Assembly (NCBI RefSeq): GCF_030532195.1 | Contig: NZ_JAUNLP010000005.1 | Coordinates: 124,001-188,000 of the forward strand | Reading direction: 5' to 3' | Length of the DNA: 64,000 bases | From: Corynebacterium sp. | GTDB taxonomy: Bacteria > Actinomycetota > Actinomycetes > Mycobacteriales > Mycobacteriaceae | Shown: one piece after another, positions 8,904 to 16,515 of the stretch | Layout: every line of letters starts with the position of its first letter | Numbering within the stretch: the stretch's first letter is position 1 | Notes under the pieces: model-generated | What the model saw: the letters and a program-made list of their open reading frames with translations, nothing else | Told to the model about the DNA's origin: nothing | Database searches by the model: none | Position numbers and translations under genes: made by a program

Positions 8904-9582
8904 TCACACCTGCGGGAACGCCGGCGACCACGGTGTAATCATCGACATCATCGGTGACTGCAGCCCCGGAGCCGACATAGGCTCCCTCGCCGACGGTGAG
9001 GCCCGGATTAATCACGGAGTTGGCACCGAGCGTGCAGGCCTCACCAAGCGTGACAAAGCCCGATACCGCATTGAGCGGAAAGATAGTGCAGTAATCCCGC
9101 AGCACTGCATCGTGGCCAATGGTGACATTCATATTGATTTGAGCATGCTTACCGACCTCAATATTGCAGGTCAGGCGAGCACCGGGGCAGATGACCGTGC
9201 CCTCGCCAATGTTGACGAGCGCACCAATGCTGGTGTCCGGATGAACCAGAGTCGCAGGAATGAGCGCCTCAGCATTTGCATGTCGAGCAATTGACCTCCG
9301 CGCTGCACCGCTGCCAATCGCAACCGTGTAGTAGACGCCCTTGGGCAGGTCCGCAAGAACCTCCGTGTCACCCAAAAACTGCACACCCATCTTGTGGAAA
9401 TAGGTCATATCCGGAGTGCCATCGTCAATGATGCCCAGGATCTCCCATTGCGGTGGCAGCCCATTGGCCTGCGCATATGCATTAATGTCGTTGATGAAGC
9501 TGACCACATTGCGGCCGAATCCACCAGCACCGATGATGACAATCTTCTCGGTTTTCTCGCTATTAATCCACGGATTAGGCAT
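8887..9582 (-). CDS. PglD-like sugar N-acetyltransferase
   Basis: A 231-residue protein with an N-terminal Rossmann-like UDP-sugar-binding domain (KIVIIGAGGFGRNVV) and a C-terminal left-handed beta-helix of hexapeptide repeats (about residues 115-225: IGALVNIGEGTVICPGA, MNVTIGHDAVLRDY, LGANSVINPGL). PglD/NeuD-type enzymes acetylate the 4-amino group of the UDP-amino sugar using acetyl-CoA; the catalytic His is in NVTIGHD. I chose the ATG at 9582 because the domain begins right after it; upstream codons read as non-coding. It is convergent with the phosphoglycosyl transferase gene and their 3' ends overlap by 17 bp. It supplies the step between the aminotransferase and the transferase. Confidence 0.87.
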   Translation of the reverse strand: MPNPWINSEKTEKIVIIGAGGFGRNVVSFINDINAYAQANGLPPQWEILGIIDDGTPDMTYFHKMGVQFLGDTEVLADLPKGVYYTVAIGSGAARRSIARHANAEALIPATLVHPDTSIGALVNIGEGTVICPGARLTCNIEVGKHAQINMNVTIGHDAVLRDYCTIFPLNAVSGFVTLGEACTLGANSVINPGLTVGEGAYVGSGAAVTDDVDDYTVVAGVPAGVIKNLR

Positions 9583-9695
9583 GCCGCTTATTATCCCACT
9601 GCAGAGGCGATTTCGCGGCAGACGCCACCGATGCCCACGCGCGTAGGCGGTGGGGCGGAGTGCTGGGGCCGTCGTAAAGCGCGTAGAGCGTGTGC

Positions 9696-11009
9696 TTAAC
9701 GACGTTTCAACTCGCCGTACTCGATACCTCCGTAGGCGACCGTCGGGTTGAGGGGCCACTGACGCTTCCACGACGCGCACTCGGAGGAGGGGAGAATCTG
9801 CTTCCAGTGCGGGTGAGCCTTGGAGTAAGAAGCCATGGTCTTCTCCTTGACCATGGAGTCGTACTGGTCGATGGAATCCTCCAACGTATTAGCGTTCAGG
9901 ACGACTTCGCGCTCATAGAACGCGGCCTGCGTGCGCAGGCCTGGAATCTTGGACAGCTCGGGGTGCCAGGAGTCGGCGGCCATGCCATTTTCGGAGGAAA
10001 TCCACACGCCATCAGGCGTATTGATGCACAGCGAGTGATTGCCGTCCGTGTGGCCCGGAGTCCACAGCAGGGAAATACCGACACCGATCTCGACATCGCC
10101 CTGGAAGGTGGACAGCACCTCGCGGTCGACGCCGTCGAGACCGCCATCGACGTACCAAGAGGCCTGCATTGGGTGCTGCGACTCAAACGTGCCGAGCTCC
10201 GCCTCGTGGACCAACAGGCGAGCGTGCGGGAACAGCGGCTCGAAGGGCTTTTCACCAGGTGCCGGCGCTGCGGTGGAGCCCATGATCATGCGCGGATCCT
10301 GGACGTGGAGGTGGTCGAAGGAGACGTAGTCCACGTCGTTGTTGCTAAGGCCCACGGACGGCAGGATGTTGTCCGGGTCGTTGAAGAGCTTGGCCATGAT
10401 TTTCTCGGAGCCCATCTTGTACATGGTGGACATGGCCTTGTTTAGCCACTTCGGACCGTTGCCCTGGCCAATCAAGTTGCTGTAGAAGCCGGCTTTTTTG
10501 GAGCCGTCGGCAACGGTTGGCTCCCACACCAGCGTGCGCGGCACCCCGTTGAAGTCTTCATACTGAATGACCAGCATGCGGTTGATGATGTTAATCAGCG
10601 GGTTGATGTGCGGAGTGTAGTTCTGGAAAGCGTACTGAGCAGGGTAGGGCGCAGCCGCAATGTCGAAGGACTTCACACCAAGGACCGTGCCCTGCTCCAG
10701 GAAGCGGTTGCGGTATTTCACAGCTGCCTTGCGAACAGCCTCCAGGCGGTCACCGCGCGGCCAGATGTTGTGCACGCCCTCGAATTCCGGGATGGGGCGG
10801 AAGGTCGGCGGGTCAACGAGCTCGCGCTTTTGGGCGATCTCCGGGTCGTGGGCGTACGGGTCATGCGGGCTGCTGGCCCATTTGTCGGCGCGGCCTTTGG
10901 TGAAGTTGCTGGTGGTTGCGGTCGTGTTGGTTGTAGTCGTGTTGGTTGTGGTCGCGCCTGCGGATTCAGTAGGCGCCGTGGACTTGGTGGCGGTTTTGGC
11001 AGTGGTCAT
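9696..11009 (-). CDS. Metallo-beta-lactamase-fold hydrolase
   Basis: 437 residues. After a Thr/Asn/Ala-rich low-complexity stretch (residues 2-36, repeats of TTTNTT), the chain contains metallo-beta-lactamase-fold metal-binding signatures: VSFDHLHVQD (HxHxD-type), HARLLVHEAE and LLWTPGHTDGNHSL. The fold is that of lactonases, glyoxalase II and related hydrolases; the substrate is not evident. AAAGGA precedes the ATG. The region between the motifs is longer than in simple AHL-lactonases. The neighbours give no clear pathway. The N-terminal tail is not a recognisable signal peptide, so a cytoplasmic location is likely. Confidence 0.7.
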   Translation of the reverse strand: MTTAKTATKSTAPTESAGATTTNTTTTNTTATTSNFTKGRADKWASSPHDPYAHDPEIAQKRELVDPPTFRPIPEFEGVHNIWPRGDRLEAVRKAAVKYRNRFLEQGTVLGVKSFDIAAAPYPAQYAFQNYTPHINPLINIINRMLVIQYEDFNGVPRTLVWEPTVADGSKKAGFYSNLIGQGNGPKWLNKAMSTMYKMGSEKIMAKLFNDPDNILPSVGLSNNDVDYVSFDHLHVQDPRMIMGSTAAPAPGEKPFEPLFPHARLLVHEAELGTFESQHPMQASWYVDGGLDGVDREVLSTFQGDVEIGVGISLLWTPGHTDGNHSLCINTPDGVWISSENGMAADSWHPELSKIPGLRTQAAFYEREVVLNANTLEDSIDQYDSMVKEKTMASYSKAHPHWKQILPSSECASWKRQWPLNPTVAYGGIEYGELKRR

Positions 11010-11181
11010 CGCCAGTCCTTTCGTTTTGAAGCTGAATGATTGACCACAGAATAAGCACCTCAGATGTATTTGTGTTGGGAAATAGAAGTATTTCTCTATT
11101 TTTCGGGGTTGGCGTGGACTGGTGGGGAGGTTGGTGGGGTGTGGTCCTCGGGCTGCGGAGGGGCTTTGGCGGAGCCGGCCG

Positions 11182-11381
11182 AGAAAGTGCTTAAGTTTAT
11201 GGCACTTTGATGCCGATTTTCATGCCGATTTTTGCCATAAACCTAGTCACTAACTCACAGATTGGCGCGGGTGAGTGCGGTCTGGCGTGGACTGGTGGGG
11301 CTGCAAATGTGAAACTGGGCGGATGTGTGCACCTTTCGGCCCGATTTAGGCCCGTTTTGTTCATACGCAGCTCCAGTTTGT
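11182..11381 (+). repeat. Double-hairpin dispersed repeat, copy 1
   Basis: A 200-bp intergenic element that recurs in diverged form at 19342-19539. The first hairpin pairs 11187-11204 with 11233-11250 (GTTTATGGCA with TGCCATAAAC is perfect inside it); the second pairs the AAACTGG block at 11312 with CCAGTTT ending at 11379 and is more degenerate than in copy 2. The best-conserved block shared by the copies is TAAACCTAGTCACTAACTC, directly after hairpin 1. It lies between the divergent MBL-fold and S4 genes and has no open frame. The rest of the 11010-11437 spacer is G-rich without recognisable content. Confidence 0.75.
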
Positions 11382-11437
11382 GAAGCAGTCAGCCACCACT
11401 AAGCCACCAATCCACCACATATGACACACTAAAAGGC

Positions 11438-11731
11438 ATGGAGCCTATCGATGTCTCAATCCGGGATGAGTCCATTCGTCTCGGGCAATTCCTGAAACTG
11501 GCAAACCTCGTGGAAACTGGCGGTCTGGCCAAGGAGCTCATTGCCGAGGGGCAGGTCCAGGTCAACGGCGAGGTCGACACCCGCCGCGGCAAGGTCCTGC
11601 ATCCGGGGGACGTCGTCTCTGTCGGTGACATGGCCGCCCGTGTGGCCAGCGCCGATGAGGACGACGATGACTACTTTGATGAGGCCACCGCCGACGATGA
11701 CTTTGATCCTGAAAAGTGGAGGAACCTGTAA
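11438..11731 (+). CDS. S4-domain RNA-binding protein
   Basis: A 97-residue protein made almost entirely of one S4 domain: IRLGQFLKLANLVETGGLAKELIAEGQVQVNGEV then GKVLHPGDVVSV. This is the YbcJ/RlbA-like form found as a free-standing small protein in many bacteria and thought to bind structured RNA. The C-terminus is an acidic Asp/Glu tail. AAAAGG precedes the ATG closely. The next gene begins 3 nt after its stop, so the two are probably co-transcribed, although no functional link is apparent. Confidence 0.85.
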   Translation: MEPIDVSIRDESIRLGQFLKLANLVETGGLAKELIAEGQVQVNGEVDTRRGKVLHPGDVVSVGDMAARVASADEDDDDYFDEATADDDFDPEKWRNL

Positions 11732-11734
11732 CTC

Positions 11735-12616
11735 ATGCCCGCATTTCCCGCCGAATTTGGCATGCCCCTGCGCGTAGACCTGGTTTCGGCCGCGCCCCGC
11801 AAGACCGAGCGCTTCTATCGCGGCGTTCTCGGTTGGGCTTACCGCAATACCGCGCCGGTTCATGAGAATGCTCGCGAGGCATCGGCTGGCCGCCGCATTG
11901 CGATGCTCTCCGGCATGCCGGTATCGGTGCTGCTAGAGGCCGATAAGGACGCGGAAAACGCGTTCGTCAATTCCTGGCGCGTCAATTTCCATGTCGACTC
12001 CGCCGCAGGGGCCGTCGAAAAGGCGCGCGAGCTCGGCGCGGAGGTCTTCCAGGAACCGACCCCGCTTGTCGACGGATCCACGATGGCCGTCGTTTCCGAC
12101 CCAGCCGGTGGCCTCATTGGGCTGCTGGAACAGCCGGGTGAGCAGGCCTTTATTGCTGCTGGCGAGCCCGGCACTCCGGTGTGGTTCGAGCTGGTCGCAG
12201 GCCCAGAGGAAACCTTCGACCAGGTTGCGGATTTCTATCACAAGTTCTTTGGCTGGGAAATTGCGGTGCGCAACAAGAATGAGCACGGCACCTTCGCAGT
12301 CGCGATGGAGGACGGCGCACCGTTTGCGGGCTTGGTAGCCAGCTCGGTTGCAGCGCAAACTGATGCGGCTGATAAGAGTTTCGTCGGTTGGCTGGCGTAC
12401 CTCGGTGTGGAGAACATCGATACCGCTGTGGCCAAGGCTGAGGAACTTGGCGGCTCGGTGCTGGTCGCTCCGCAGGCCACTGAGTTCGGTCCGCTGGCAA
12501 CGGTGCAGGACCCATGCGGTGCTGCCGTTGTTCTGTGCGAGGTGCCGCTGCCACCGGAGGAGGACATCCGTGAGTCCGATCCGCTAGAGGGCATTGACCT
12601 CAGCCAGTTCCAGTAG
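11735..12616 (+). CDS. VOC (glyoxalase/bleomycin-resistance-like) family protein, two domains
   Basis: A 293-residue protein with two vicinal-oxygen-chelate modules (about residues 8-135 and 145-270). Repeated family features are PRKTERFYRGVLGW / ADFYHKFFGWEI at the module starts and GSTMAVVSDPAGGLIGLLE / LATVQDPCGAAVVLCE at the ends. Double-VOC proteins like this (for example the mycobacterial Cfp30B type) have unknown substrates. Metal ligands are not clearly conserved, so enzymatic activity is uncertain. It is coupled to the S4 gene and ends 3 bp from the convergent NYN gene. Confidence 0.8.
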   Translation: MPAFPAEFGMPLRVDLVSAAPRKTERFYRGVLGWAYRNTAPVHENAREASAGRRIAMLSGMPVSVLLEADKDAENAFVNSWRVNFHVDSAAGAVEKARELGAEVFQEPTPLVDGSTMAVVSDPAGGLIGLLEQPGEQAFIAAGEPGTPVWFELVAGPEETFDQVADFYHKFFGWEIAVRNKNEHGTFAVAMEDGAPFAGLVASSVAAQTDAADKSFVGWLAYLGVENIDTAVAKAEELGGSVLVAPQATEFGPLATVQDPCGAAVVLCEVPLPPEEDIRESDPLEGIDLSQFQ

Positions 12617-12619
12617 GGC

Positions 12620-13387
12620 TCAGAGCTCTTCGTCATTTTCTTCGCTGGGATCCTGATCACCGATGAAGTCAATGTGCAATGGATCGTCACGGTTTTTGGG
12701 CGGTTTATTTACGCACTCGCGAATGCCATCAATGTGTTCGCTAAGGCTGTCAGTGATTGGGGCCCACATCGGGTCGAGAATGAAATCTATCCCAGATCTG
12801 CGGGCATGTTTGGCTGCAGGCACGAAATCGCTGTCGCCCGAGATCATGATGATTTGATTCACATGTCGCTGTTCAGCGAGAGAAGCGATGTCGAGGCCGA
12901 TTCTCATGTCCACCCCTTTTTGAGAAATATCAAGGGTGAAATCATTTTCGGTCAGCTGAGAAACATCGATAGTGCCACGACAAAGCCTCTTGAGTGGGGT
13001 CTCTTTTAGGGTGTATCCACCTTGAGTTTCAAGAGGCTCCCCTCTTCTAATCGCAACCTTTCGCTTTTTAGCCAATGCAGCGAAGAAGTCATTGGTCCAG
13101 GTAAAGAGATCGCTTTTACCAAGGTTGACTTGTTGCTGGAGCAATGGGTGATAAACAACCCGTTGTGACGGTGGACAGTCGTAGTAAAAGATTCGGTACA
13201 GTCCAGCGCGCGATTCACGTATATGGCGATGGCAGTATTTGACCAGCTCATCAGCACGTTCCTCTGCGGTCTTATGGCCAAAAAGTGTTGCCGCACGTTT
13301 GCGGTAAAAGCCACCATCAACAAGCACTGCTGTAGTGATCTCACGTAAAGGTACTGCACGTGCAGCGCCATACTTGTTTTTACTCAT
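12620..13387 (-). CDS. NYN-domain (PIN-like) ribonuclease-type protein
   Basis: A 255-residue NYN/LabA-DUF88 protein. The acidic active-site residues of PIN-like nucleases are visible: VLVDGGF near residue 21, KGVDMRIGLDI near 155 and IIMISGDSDFVPA near 177. Such proteins are presumed metal-dependent RNases. The insertion around residues 40-130 (RIFYYDCPP, TWTNDFFAAL) is common in the actinobacterial version. GGGAGG lies about 10 nt before the ATG. The gene is richer in A+T than its neighbours, a mild hint of transfer. It stands alone, without a partner gene. The role (RNA turnover or defence) is not determined. Confidence 0.8.
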   Translation of the reverse strand: MSKNKYGAARAVPLREITTAVLVDGGFYRKRAATLFGHKTAEERADELVKYCHRHIRESRAGLYRIFYYDCPPSQRVVYHPLLQQQVNLGKSDLFTWTNDFFAALAKKRKVAIRRGEPLETQGGYTLKETPLKRLCRGTIDVSQLTENDFTLDISQKGVDMRIGLDIASLAEQRHVNQIIMISGDSDFVPAAKHARRSGIDFILDPMWAPITDSLSEHIDGIRECVNKPPKNRDDPLHIDFIGDQDPSEENDEEL

Positions 13388-13411
13388 ATTTCTTTCCCCT
13401 CCCCATATGAG

Positions 13412-13466
13412 TAATCCCAGTCATCGGCGCTCTCCTTATCGGCGGAGGGTCAACGGCTGGGATTGA
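13412..13466 (-). other. Stem-loop in the NYN gene leader
   Basis: AATCCCAG at the left and CTGGGATT at the right form an 8-bp perfect inverted repeat about 37 nt apart, 25 nt upstream of the NYN start codon and inside the spacer 13388-13506. The loop holds a direct repeat of ATCGGCG. It could be a leader structure, an operator or the terminator of the dehydrogenase-family gene's neighbour; it lacks a following T run on either strand, so a terminator is the weakest option. Confidence 0.35.
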
Positions 13467-13506
13467 TAGCAACCACTTTAATTGCGCTTCTTTATCGCGT
13501 CAATGC

Positions 13507-14691
13507 CTACAACCCCAGCTCCGAGCGCACTGCAGTCACAAACTCGCTGGTAGTTGCGGTGCCGCCGAGGTCCGGAGTGGGTGCCGTGCGGGTCGCGGCA
13601 TAGACCGCCTCGCGCAGCTGTGCGGCCGGGGCGAGCTCTAGGCTCGGGTGCCCGAGGTGCTCGGCGCACATCACCGCCGAGAGCAGGAAAGCCGCCGGAT
13701 TGGCAATGCTGCGGCCTGCAATATCCGGCGCCGAACCATGCACCGGCTCGAACACGGCAAAGTCATCACCCACATTCGCCGACGCCGCGAGCCCCAGCCC
13801 ACCAATCAGGCCGGCACCAATATCGCTGAGTAGGTCACCAATCAGGTTCTCCGCGATGACCACGTCGAAACGCGCGGGGTCGGTCACCAACTGCATCGCC
13901 ACTGCATCCGCATTGGCAAAAGTAAACGTGACCTGCGGATACTCCTCCGCAACCTCCTCAATCACACCGCGAATCACGCGCGCCGACTCCCGCAGGATAT
14001 TCGGCTTGTCCGCCACCGTCACCGTCGGCGGCGCAGCGGGATCCGCAGCCGCCGCATGCCGCGTGATGGCCATCTTCGCCGCGGTCTTCGCCAGTCGATG
14101 CCATGCAAAAGACGTGGTCACGCGCAGGGACACCGCTACGTCACCTCGCTTTTCGACGGCGCGAGCCACCGTCGAATCCTCAGCCACCTCTGCCCATAGG
14201 TGGTGGTGTGGGGTGTTGGTCGGGGCGTCGTAAGGCGGGAGACAGTAGTCGTGGCTGTAGAGGCCCTCGGTGTTTTCGCGGATGATGACGAAGTCGGCGG
14301 CCGCGCCGGGCAGTGTGACCGGGCGGATGTTGGCGTAGAGGTCGAGGCGTTGGCGCAGTTGGAGGATAGGCGAGCGGTACGTCAGGCCGGTGCCGCGCAG
14401 GTGGTCGGCAAGCTCGGCTTCGGCCTCGCGGACGGGCTTGGAGGTGATGGCGGCCAGCAGTGCGGCGTCGCTGCGCTCAAGCGTGTCCCAGGTTTCTTGC
14501 GGGACCGGATTGCCATGCTCGCACCACTGTGACCAGCCGATATTCGCCTGCTCGAGGTGCCAATGCGGGAAGACCTCAGCGATGAGGCCTTGGCAGGCAG
14601 CGGTGATTTCGGGGCCGATGCCGTCGCCGGGCAGAAGCGTGATGCGACGTGGTGTCGCCTCGGTTGGGGTTGCGGGCTGGTCAGTTTGCAT
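13507..14691 (-). CDS. Isocitrate/isopropylmalate dehydrogenase family protein
   Basis: A 394-residue beta-decarboxylating dehydrogenase. Recognisable features: RITLLPGDGIGPEI at the N-terminus, LRQRLDLYANIRPV (substrate arginines), VIIRENTEGLYS, ANADAVAMQLV, VIAENLIGDLLSDIGAGLIGGLG (metal aspartates) and EPVHGSAPDIAGRSIANP (NAD/substrate loop). Members include LeuB, Icd, homoisocitrate and tartrate dehydrogenases. The REN T E G pattern is closer to isocitrate or tartrate-type enzymes than to LeuB, but substrate is uncertain. Corynebacteria normally use a monomeric Icd of another fold, so this is likely an accessory enzyme. It is a single gene. Confidence 0.8.
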   Translation of the reverse strand: MQTDQPATPTEATPRRITLLPGDGIGPEITAACQGLIAEVFPHWHLEQANIGWSQWCEHGNPVPQETWDTLERSDAALLAAITSKPVREAEAELADHLRGTGLTYRSPILQLRQRLDLYANIRPVTLPGAAADFVIIRENTEGLYSHDYCLPPYDAPTNTPHHHLWAEVAEDSTVARAVEKRGDVAVSLRVTTSFAWHRLAKTAAKMAITRHAAAADPAAPPTVTVADKPNILRESARVIRGVIEEVAEEYPQVTFTFANADAVAMQLVTDPARFDVVIAENLIGDLLSDIGAGLIGGLGLAASANVGDDFAVFEPVHGSAPDIAGRSIANPAAFLLSAVMCAEHLGHPSLELAPAAQLREAVYAATRTAPTPDLGGTATTSEFVTAVRSELGL

Positions 14692-14761
14692 GGCTTTTAG
14701 CCTAAAGCTGCGGGCCCCGCGCCCGTGCCGCTTTGGGATACTTCGCGGCCTATATTGCGGC

Positions 14762-15310
14762 CTACTTGGCGAACGTCACCGGAATCTCAGTGACATCCTC
14801 GAAACCCTCGGTGTGGTCGCCGAAGAGCTTCAGCACGCACTCCTGCTGAGTGCAGTCGACAGCCTCACCGGTGGGGACGACATTGAGCTCGAAGTGTGCG
14901 GTGTTGTCCTCGGCAATCGGAGTGGTGCCGCCGGACTTGGTGGTAATCCACTGCTGCGACTGCGTACCGGCGCTGCGATCACCGGTGCAATCCGGCACCG
15001 GATTGCCCGGGGCGTTCTCGGCGGCACACAGCGCGGCGTAGTAGCCGTAGTCCGGGTCGAGGCCGGCGAGGTCGACCGAGATGACATCGCCCTCCTGCAG
15101 GTCATTGACCGGTTCGGCCTCCATGGTCACCTCACCGGGCACCGGCGCCGAATCCTCCTGGCCATCCTGCGCGCTGCTCTGCGACGCTTGCGATTCCTGT
15201 GCGTTCTGCTCGGCTTCGTCCGAACCGCAGGCGGCCAGCAGCGGCAGCGCGACCACGGCTGGAACGGCCAAAATGGCGGCGCGGCGACGGAGAGCACGAG
15301 TCAAAGTCAT
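14762..15310 (-). CDS. Lipoprotein with neocarzinostatin-like domain
   Basis: A 182-residue predicted lipoprotein: basic start, hydrophobic core and lipobox LLAAC (Cys at about residue 27), followed by a Gln/Ser/Glu linker to about residue 60. The rest (VNDLQEGDVISVDLAGLDPDYGYYAALC, VPDCTGD, VDCTQQECVLKLFGDH) has the beta-sandwich pattern and paired cysteines of the neocarzinostatin/macromomycin apoprotein family. That family binds small hydrophobic ligands in actinomycetes. It is transcribed divergently from hmuT across a 114-bp spacer. A heme-related or envelope role is inferred only from position. Confidence 0.6.
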   Translation of the reverse strand: MTLTRALRRRAAILAVPAVVALPLLAACGSDEAEQNAQESQASQSSAQDGQEDSAPVPGEVTMEAEPVNDLQEGDVISVDLAGLDPDYGYYAALCAAENAPGNPVPDCTGDRSAGTQSQQWITTKSGGTTPIAEDNTAHFELNVVPTGEAVDCTQQECVLKLFGDHTEGFEDVTEIPVTFAK

Positions 15311-15424
15311 TGTGAGCGAGATCCTTTCCGAAGGCTCGAAAATTATGTCTAATAATTATTCACATTATTATTGCATTGATACAGGTCGCTCATCTCCGCG
15401 CAGCGCCAGCTCACAAGGAGGAAT
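15311..15424. promoter_or_regulatory. Divergent promoter region of the heme-uptake genes
   Basis: A 114-bp spacer with an AT-rich centre around 15342-15376. It contains the perfect 10-bp palindrome AATAATTATT (near 15350) and a second ATTATTATTG run, a plausible operator and promoter core for both directions. No convincing 19-bp DtxR box was found. AAGGAGGA precedes the hmuT start; AAAGGA precedes the lipoprotein start. Confidence 0.4.
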
Positions 15425-16501
15425 ATGTCCATCGTGCTCGCCCGTCGTGCCCGCACCATTGCCGGAACACTTTTCGCAGGAGTTCTGGTCGCAGGCCTAG
15501 TCGCATGCGGCTCCGACGAGGCCGCAACGCAGGGCAGTGCGTCGTCGGCAAGCACTAACGGCGTGACGACGGTCCCACGCGCCGCCACCATCTCCGCCCA
15601 CGGTGCCGCGCATGCGGATCTGCCTTCGGAAAATCCGGAGGTGCTGCTGAAGGATCCGAAGCCGGCGGAAGGCAAGGACTACCAGCGGATTCTCACCCTT
15701 GATCGCGCGGGTGCGCTGAGCCGCGCCGTGTACACGCTGGGGCTGGGTGACCGCCTGGTCGGCCGCGATTCCACCTCGGATTTCCCGGCGGTCAAGGACC
15801 TGCCGAACCTCACCATCGGTGGGCATTCGATCAACGCCGAGTCAGTGATGAAGCTGAAGCCGGAGCTCATTATTACTGACGGTTCGATTGGTCCCAGCCG
15901 CGTGTTCGACACGTTTGAAAAGGCGGGTATCACCGTCGTGCACGTGTCGGAGGAGCGCACGCCGGAGACCATCGACACGCTTATCGACGAAGTTGCGGAC
16001 GCAATCGGTGTCGCGGATCAGGTGGCCCCGGTGAAGGAGCACATTGACCAGGAGATGCGGGCTGCCACGGAGTATGCGCAGGCCAAGGCCGATGGCCGCA
16101 AGATGATGATTCTCTACGTGCGCGGTACCGGCGTGGCCATGATTGCCGGGCCGGAATCCGGTGGACGTTCCCTGATTACTCGCCTCGGCGGTGTGGATGC
16201 TGGTGAGGACGTGGGTATCCAGGGTGCGTTCACGCCTATTACGCCGGAGTCGCTGATTGCGGCGGCGCCGGACACCATCATTGTCATGACCGGCGGGCTG
16301 GAGTCCGTCGGCGGCATTGAGGGACTGAAGGAGATTCCGGGCATCGCGCAGACACCGGCGGGCAAGAATGAGTCCGTGGTGGACGTGCCGGATTCGCAGC
16401 TGCTGTCCTTTGATGCGCAGTCGCCGCGGGCCATCCGCGCCATTGCGGATGCACTCTACGGCTCGGGGGCCGGTGCCGATGCCGGCAAGGCCGAGGGGTA
16501 G
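15425..16501 (+). CDS. hmuT: Heme ABC transporter substrate-binding lipoprotein
   Basis: A 358-residue lipoprotein (lipobox LVAC, Cys28) of the class III binding-protein fold. The two lobes carry TIGGHSINAESVMKLKPELI and ILYVRGTGVAMIAG. In Corynebacterium diphtheriae HmuT, heme iron is bound by a His in the first lobe and a Tyr, with a nearby Arg, in the second; here His134 and Tyr231-x-Arg233 match in context and spacing. It hands heme to HmuUV. The strong AAGGAGGA Shine-Dalgarno and the following permease and ATPase genes support a heme-import operon. Confidence 0.88.
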   Translation: MSIVLARRARTIAGTLFAGVLVAGLVACGSDEAATQGSASSASTNGVTTVPRAATISAHGAAHADLPSENPEVLLKDPKPAEGKDYQRILTLDRAGALSRAVYTLGLGDRLVGRDSTSDFPAVKDLPNLTIGGHSINAESVMKLKPELIITDGSIGPSRVFDTFEKAGITVVHVSEERTPETIDTLIDEVADAIGVADQVAPVKEHIDQEMRAATEYAQAKADGRKMMILYVRGTGVAMIAGPESGGRSLITRLGGVDAGEDVGIQGAFTPITPESLIAAAPDTIIVMTGGLESVGGIEGLKEIPGIAQTPAGKNESVVDVPDSQLLSFDAQSPRAIRAIADALYGSGAGADAGKAEG

Positions 16502-16515
16502 TGACCAGCTGAATT

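Noticed and set aside
15340..15380. Possible DtxR box upstream of hmuT
   Set aside because: Only scattered matches to the 19-bp consensus; the AT-rich palindrome is better reported as an unassigned operator candidate.
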